Part shown: piece after piece, positions 63,696 through 64,000 of the stretch | Numbering within the stretch: the first letter of the stretch is position 1 | How the letters are laid out: every line of letters begins with the position of its first letter | NCBI GenBank assembly: GCA_031291615.1 | Contig: JARLIS010000019.1 | Span: forward strand, 1 to 64,000 | DNA: 64,000 bases | Direction: 5' to 3' | Source of the DNA: Parvibaculum sp. | GTDB lineage: Bacteria; Pseudomonadota; Alphaproteobacteria; Parvibaculales; Parvibaculaceae | Notes under the pieces: generated by a model | Told to the model about the DNA's origin: nothing | Databases searched by the model: none | The model's input: the letters and a program-made list of their open reading frames with translations, nothing else | Position numbers and translations under genes: made by a program

Positions 63696-63806
63696 GCCTT
63701 TGGATCGTTGAGAAAGCCAACCTAACTTGGTTGGTTCATAAGACGTTCCTTATCTCATAGTGCCGGCGTTGTAGTCACGGATGCTTCGTTGGTTTAATTT
63801 TAAACT

Positions 63807-64000
63807 ATGAGCTACAGCGTTTTCATTCATCGATCAGATTCGATTTACGACGACAGCCCAGCCGAACGATATCAGTTTCCCAAGCAATATTTGGCTCGGG
63901 CTGAACTGAGCATAGGCGATTGGATTGTCTACCTTGAGCCATCGAAGGTAGCTGGCACACGTGGCTACTTTGGGATCGCAAAAGTTCAGCAAATTATTCC
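63807..64000 (+). CDS. Partial gene, N-terminal domain found in HNH-type endonucleases (3' end outside window)
   Basis: Only 64 codons are visible. The start reads MSYSVFIHRSDSIYDDSPAER, followed by YQFPKQYLARAE, GDWIVYLEPSKVAGTRGYF and IAKVQQI. From memory this matches the N-terminal domain found in a group of HNH restriction-type nucleases, but the nuclease part lies beyond the window, so the identification is tentative. Composition is much AT-richer than the genes before the tRNA. It begins 111 bp after the tRNA-Ser gene, a frequent integration site, so it may belong to a genomic island. Confidence 0.55.
   Translation, partial: MSYSVFIHRSDSIYDDSPAERYQFPKQYLARAELSIGDWIVYLEPSKVAGTRGYFGIAKVQQII

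Noticed and set aside
63717..63734. CCAACC/GGTTGG hairpin after the tRNA as an attachment site
   Set aside because: A six-base stem without a second copy in the window is too little evidence for an att site.

Overview
The window is chromosomal DNA from an alphaproteobacterium, GC-rich with strong GC3 bias. The gene order supports this: pyrG-kdsA-eno-ftsB-pdhABC-lpd, lipA-coq10, pncC-pgpA-ispDF, dusB-ntrBC-ntrYX-dat-hfq-hflX and rlpA-dacF-tmk-holB-metG-tatD are all arrangements typical of this class. An E1-beta subunit with its own lipoyl domain, a PAS_5 protein and a CtrA-like box point the same way. The DUF1302/DUF1329 pair and the aromatic meta-cleavage operon suggest a Parvibaculum-like hydrocarbon degrader. 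That genus-level guess is inference.

Region by region. (1) 1-12.6 kb: pyrG (cut by the window edge), kdsA and eno, interrupted by an AT-rich HNH nuclease gene, a minus-strand queuosine operon (queC-queE-queD-queF), a DUF1302 outer-membrane-type protein with a divergent PadR regulator, and beyond eno a TetR regulator and a DUF1329 protein. (2) 12.3-20.8 kb: ftsB, the pyruvate dehydrogenase complex (pdhA, pdhB, pdhC, lpdA), terC, a PAS_5 protein, lipA and coq10. LipA makes the lipoyl groups that PdhB, PdhC and their partners carry. (3) 20.9-37.1 kb: a minus-strand pncC/pgpA/ispDF unit, then dusB-ntrB-ntrC, an inserted AT-richer membrane-protein gene, ntrY-ntrX, a D-amino-acid transaminase, hfq, hflX, an inositol-phosphatase-like gene, mazG and a metallo-hydrolase. 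(4) 37.3-49.3 kb: an HU protein, a RidA-like protein, then an eight-gene aromatic operon running from Rieske dioxygenase through dihydrodiol dehydrogenase, extradiol dioxygenase, C-C hydrolase, hydratase and aldolase to the acylating aldehyde dehydrogenase. It is followed by an AraC regulator, a second AraC-type regulator and an FAD amine oxidase. (5) 49.4-51.2 kb: two small secreted low-complexity proteins with similar signal peptides, one an extreme Leu-Pro/Gly-Ser repeat protein and the other LEA-like. (6) 51.2-59.9 kb: a long minus-strand housekeeping run (rlpA, dacF, tmk, an M23 peptidase, holB, metG, tatD, MBL hydrolase). (7) 60-64 kb: an MmgE/PrpD protein, a small membrane protein, a DHA2-type MFS transporter, tRNA-Ser(UGA), and the start of an AT-rich gene running off the window, possibly the edge of a genomic island.

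The observations most worth a second look are the secreted repeat-protein pair with unusual upstream palindromes, the QueD that has Asn at the catalytic Cys position, the M23 peptidase that has Tyr at a zinc-ligand position, the DUF1302/DUF1329 pair split around eno, the compact aromatic operon without its own electron-transfer genes, and several operator-like palindromes (12640-12658, 18716-18730, 50645-50658). No CRISPR array, rRNA, insertion sequence or phage module was seen.
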